DNA of 6,460 nucleotides, taken from Bacteroidales bacterium. Its GTDB lineage: Bacteria > Bacteroidota > Bacteroidia > Bacteroidales > P3. The stretch's first letter is position 1. Each line of letters begins with the position of its first letter. Location: the NCBI GenBank assembly GCA_017647065.1, contig JAGCLI010000093.1:1-6460 (forward strand), in the 5' to 3' direction. Shown in pieces: positions 5,763-6,460 of the stretch. Below the pieces are notes generated by a model. The model ran no database searches. It saw only the letters and a list, made by a program, of their open reading frames with translations, and was not told the DNA's origin. The position numbers were made by a program, and so were the translations under genes.

Positions 5763-6460
5763 ATGACAAAATCGGAACAATTCATCGAAATGGAACACCA
5801 ATATGGTGCACACAATTACCATCCTCTACCAGTAGTTCTTTCAAAAGGAGAAGGAGCTTTTGTTTGGGACGTTGAAGGAAAACGTTATTTTGATTTTTTA
5901 TCGGCATATTCGGCAGTAAATCAAGGACATTGTCACCCAAAAATAGTGAATGCCTTATGCGAACAAGCAAAAACGCTAACCCTTACTTCAAGAGCGTTTT
6001 ATAATGATTGCTTAGGACCATACGAAAAATATATAACAGAATACTTTGGCTATGATAAAGTCTTGCCAATGAACACAGGAGCAGAGGCAGACGAAACAGC
6101 AATGAAATTAGCAAGACGTTGGGGATACAAAGTCAAAGGAATACCGGAAAACGAAGCAATAATAATTTGTTGCGAAGGCAATTTCCACGGACGAACCATA
6201 TCAATAATTTCCATGTCCACAGACCCGGACAGCTATGGTCAATTCGGACCATTCACACCCGGCTTTGTAAAAATTCCATACAATGATTGCCAAGCCTTAG
6301 AACAAACACTTGAAAAATTAGGTGATAAAGTAGCGGGATTTCTTGTAGAACCTATTCAAGGCGAAGCAGGAGTTTATGTGCCAAACGAAGGATATTTGAA
6401 AAAATGTTACGAACTCTGTAAAAAACATAACGTACTTTTCATAGCCGATGAAGTACAAAC
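5763..6460 (+). CDS. rocD: Ornithine aminotransferase, N-terminal part (cut by window end)
   Basis: This PLP enzyme moves the delta-amino group of ornithine to 2-oxoglutarate, giving glutamate-5-semialdehyde (which cyclises to pyrroline-5-carboxylate) and glutamate, linking arginine and proline metabolism. About 232 codons are visible, roughly the first 60 percent; the frame is open to the window edge. Similarity to the human enzyme is strong along the whole stretch. Y19 (in GAHNYHPLP) and Y49 (in [13 protein letters not shown]) match human Y55 and Y85, which set substrate specificity and separate this enzyme from other omega-aminotransferases. [20 protein letters not shown] holds the PLP phosphate loop; R144 in NFHGRT matches human R180, and E201 in [10 protein letters not shown] matches E235. 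IADEVQ (227-232) gives D229, which binds the PLP nitrogen. The PLP-binding Lys lies beyond the window. The ATG is the first after the promoter and aligns with the mature start of homologues. It is transcribed away from cca. Confidence 0.97.
   Translation, partial: MTKSEQFIEMEHQYGAHNYHPLPVVLSKGEGAFVWDVEGKRYFDFLSAYSAVNQGHCHPKIVNALCEQAKTLTLTSRAFYNDCLGPYEKYITEYFGYDKVLPMNTGAEADETAMKLARRWGYKVKGIPENEAIIICCEGNFHGRTISIISMSTDPDSYGQFGPFTPGFVKIPYNDCQALEQTLEKLGDKVAGFLVEPIQGEAGVYVPNEGYLKKCYELCKKHNVLFIADEVQ

Noticed and set aside
5782..5970. Minus-strand open frame opposite the start of rocD
   Set aside because: It is antisense to a strongly conserved coding stretch and shows no recognisable motif.

Overview
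The window looks like ordinary chromosomal DNA from a member of the Bacteroidota (Bacteroidetes). The lines of evidence are: AT-rich sequence; no Shine-Dalgarno motif ahead of the best-delimited starts; a good match to the Bacteroidetes primary-sigma promoter (TTTG and TAnnTTTG boxes) ahead of the aminotransferase; signal peptides ending in Gln (SAQ, YCQ, VGQ); and typical Bacteroidetes families (PorT-like beta-barrel, SFE-type domain fused to OmpA). I cannot place it to genus.

Layout. Positions 4-1497 (+) hold two closely spaced exported proteins, both probably outer-membrane beta-barrels, 9 nt apart. Positions 1475-5610 (-) hold a compact four-gene unit, transcribed right to left: CCA tRNA nucleotidyltransferase (cca), tRNA dimethylallyltransferase (miaA), an exported OmpA-family protein, and a class-I SAM-dependent O-methyltransferase. 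The junctions are a 4-nt ATGA overlap, a 16-nt overlap and a 1-nt gap, so co-transcription and translational coupling are likely. The last gene runs into the end of the small barrel gene on the other strand, with a 23-bp tail-to-tail overlap. Positions 5611-5762 form a divergent intergenic region with a convincing promoter for the rightward gene and a weaker candidate for the leftward operon. From 5763 to the window end (+) lies the first half of ornithine aminotransferase (rocD), cut off by the window.

Functionally, cca and miaA are both tRNA maturation enzymes (3' CCA end; prenylation of A37). The methyltransferase is of a family that includes catechol-type enzymes and also the tRNA wobble-uridine methyltransferase TrmR, so an RNA role is a plausible but unproven reading of its position. 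The OmpA-family protein, probably bound to peptidoglycan, is the odd member of the unit. rocD belongs to arginine/ornithine/proline metabolism and is transcribed separately.

No gene looks broken. I see no mobile element, CRISPR array, tRNA or rRNA gene, riboswitch or convincing terminator, and no stretch over 300 bases without a gene. I did not find a clearly new system; the findings below are modest leads.
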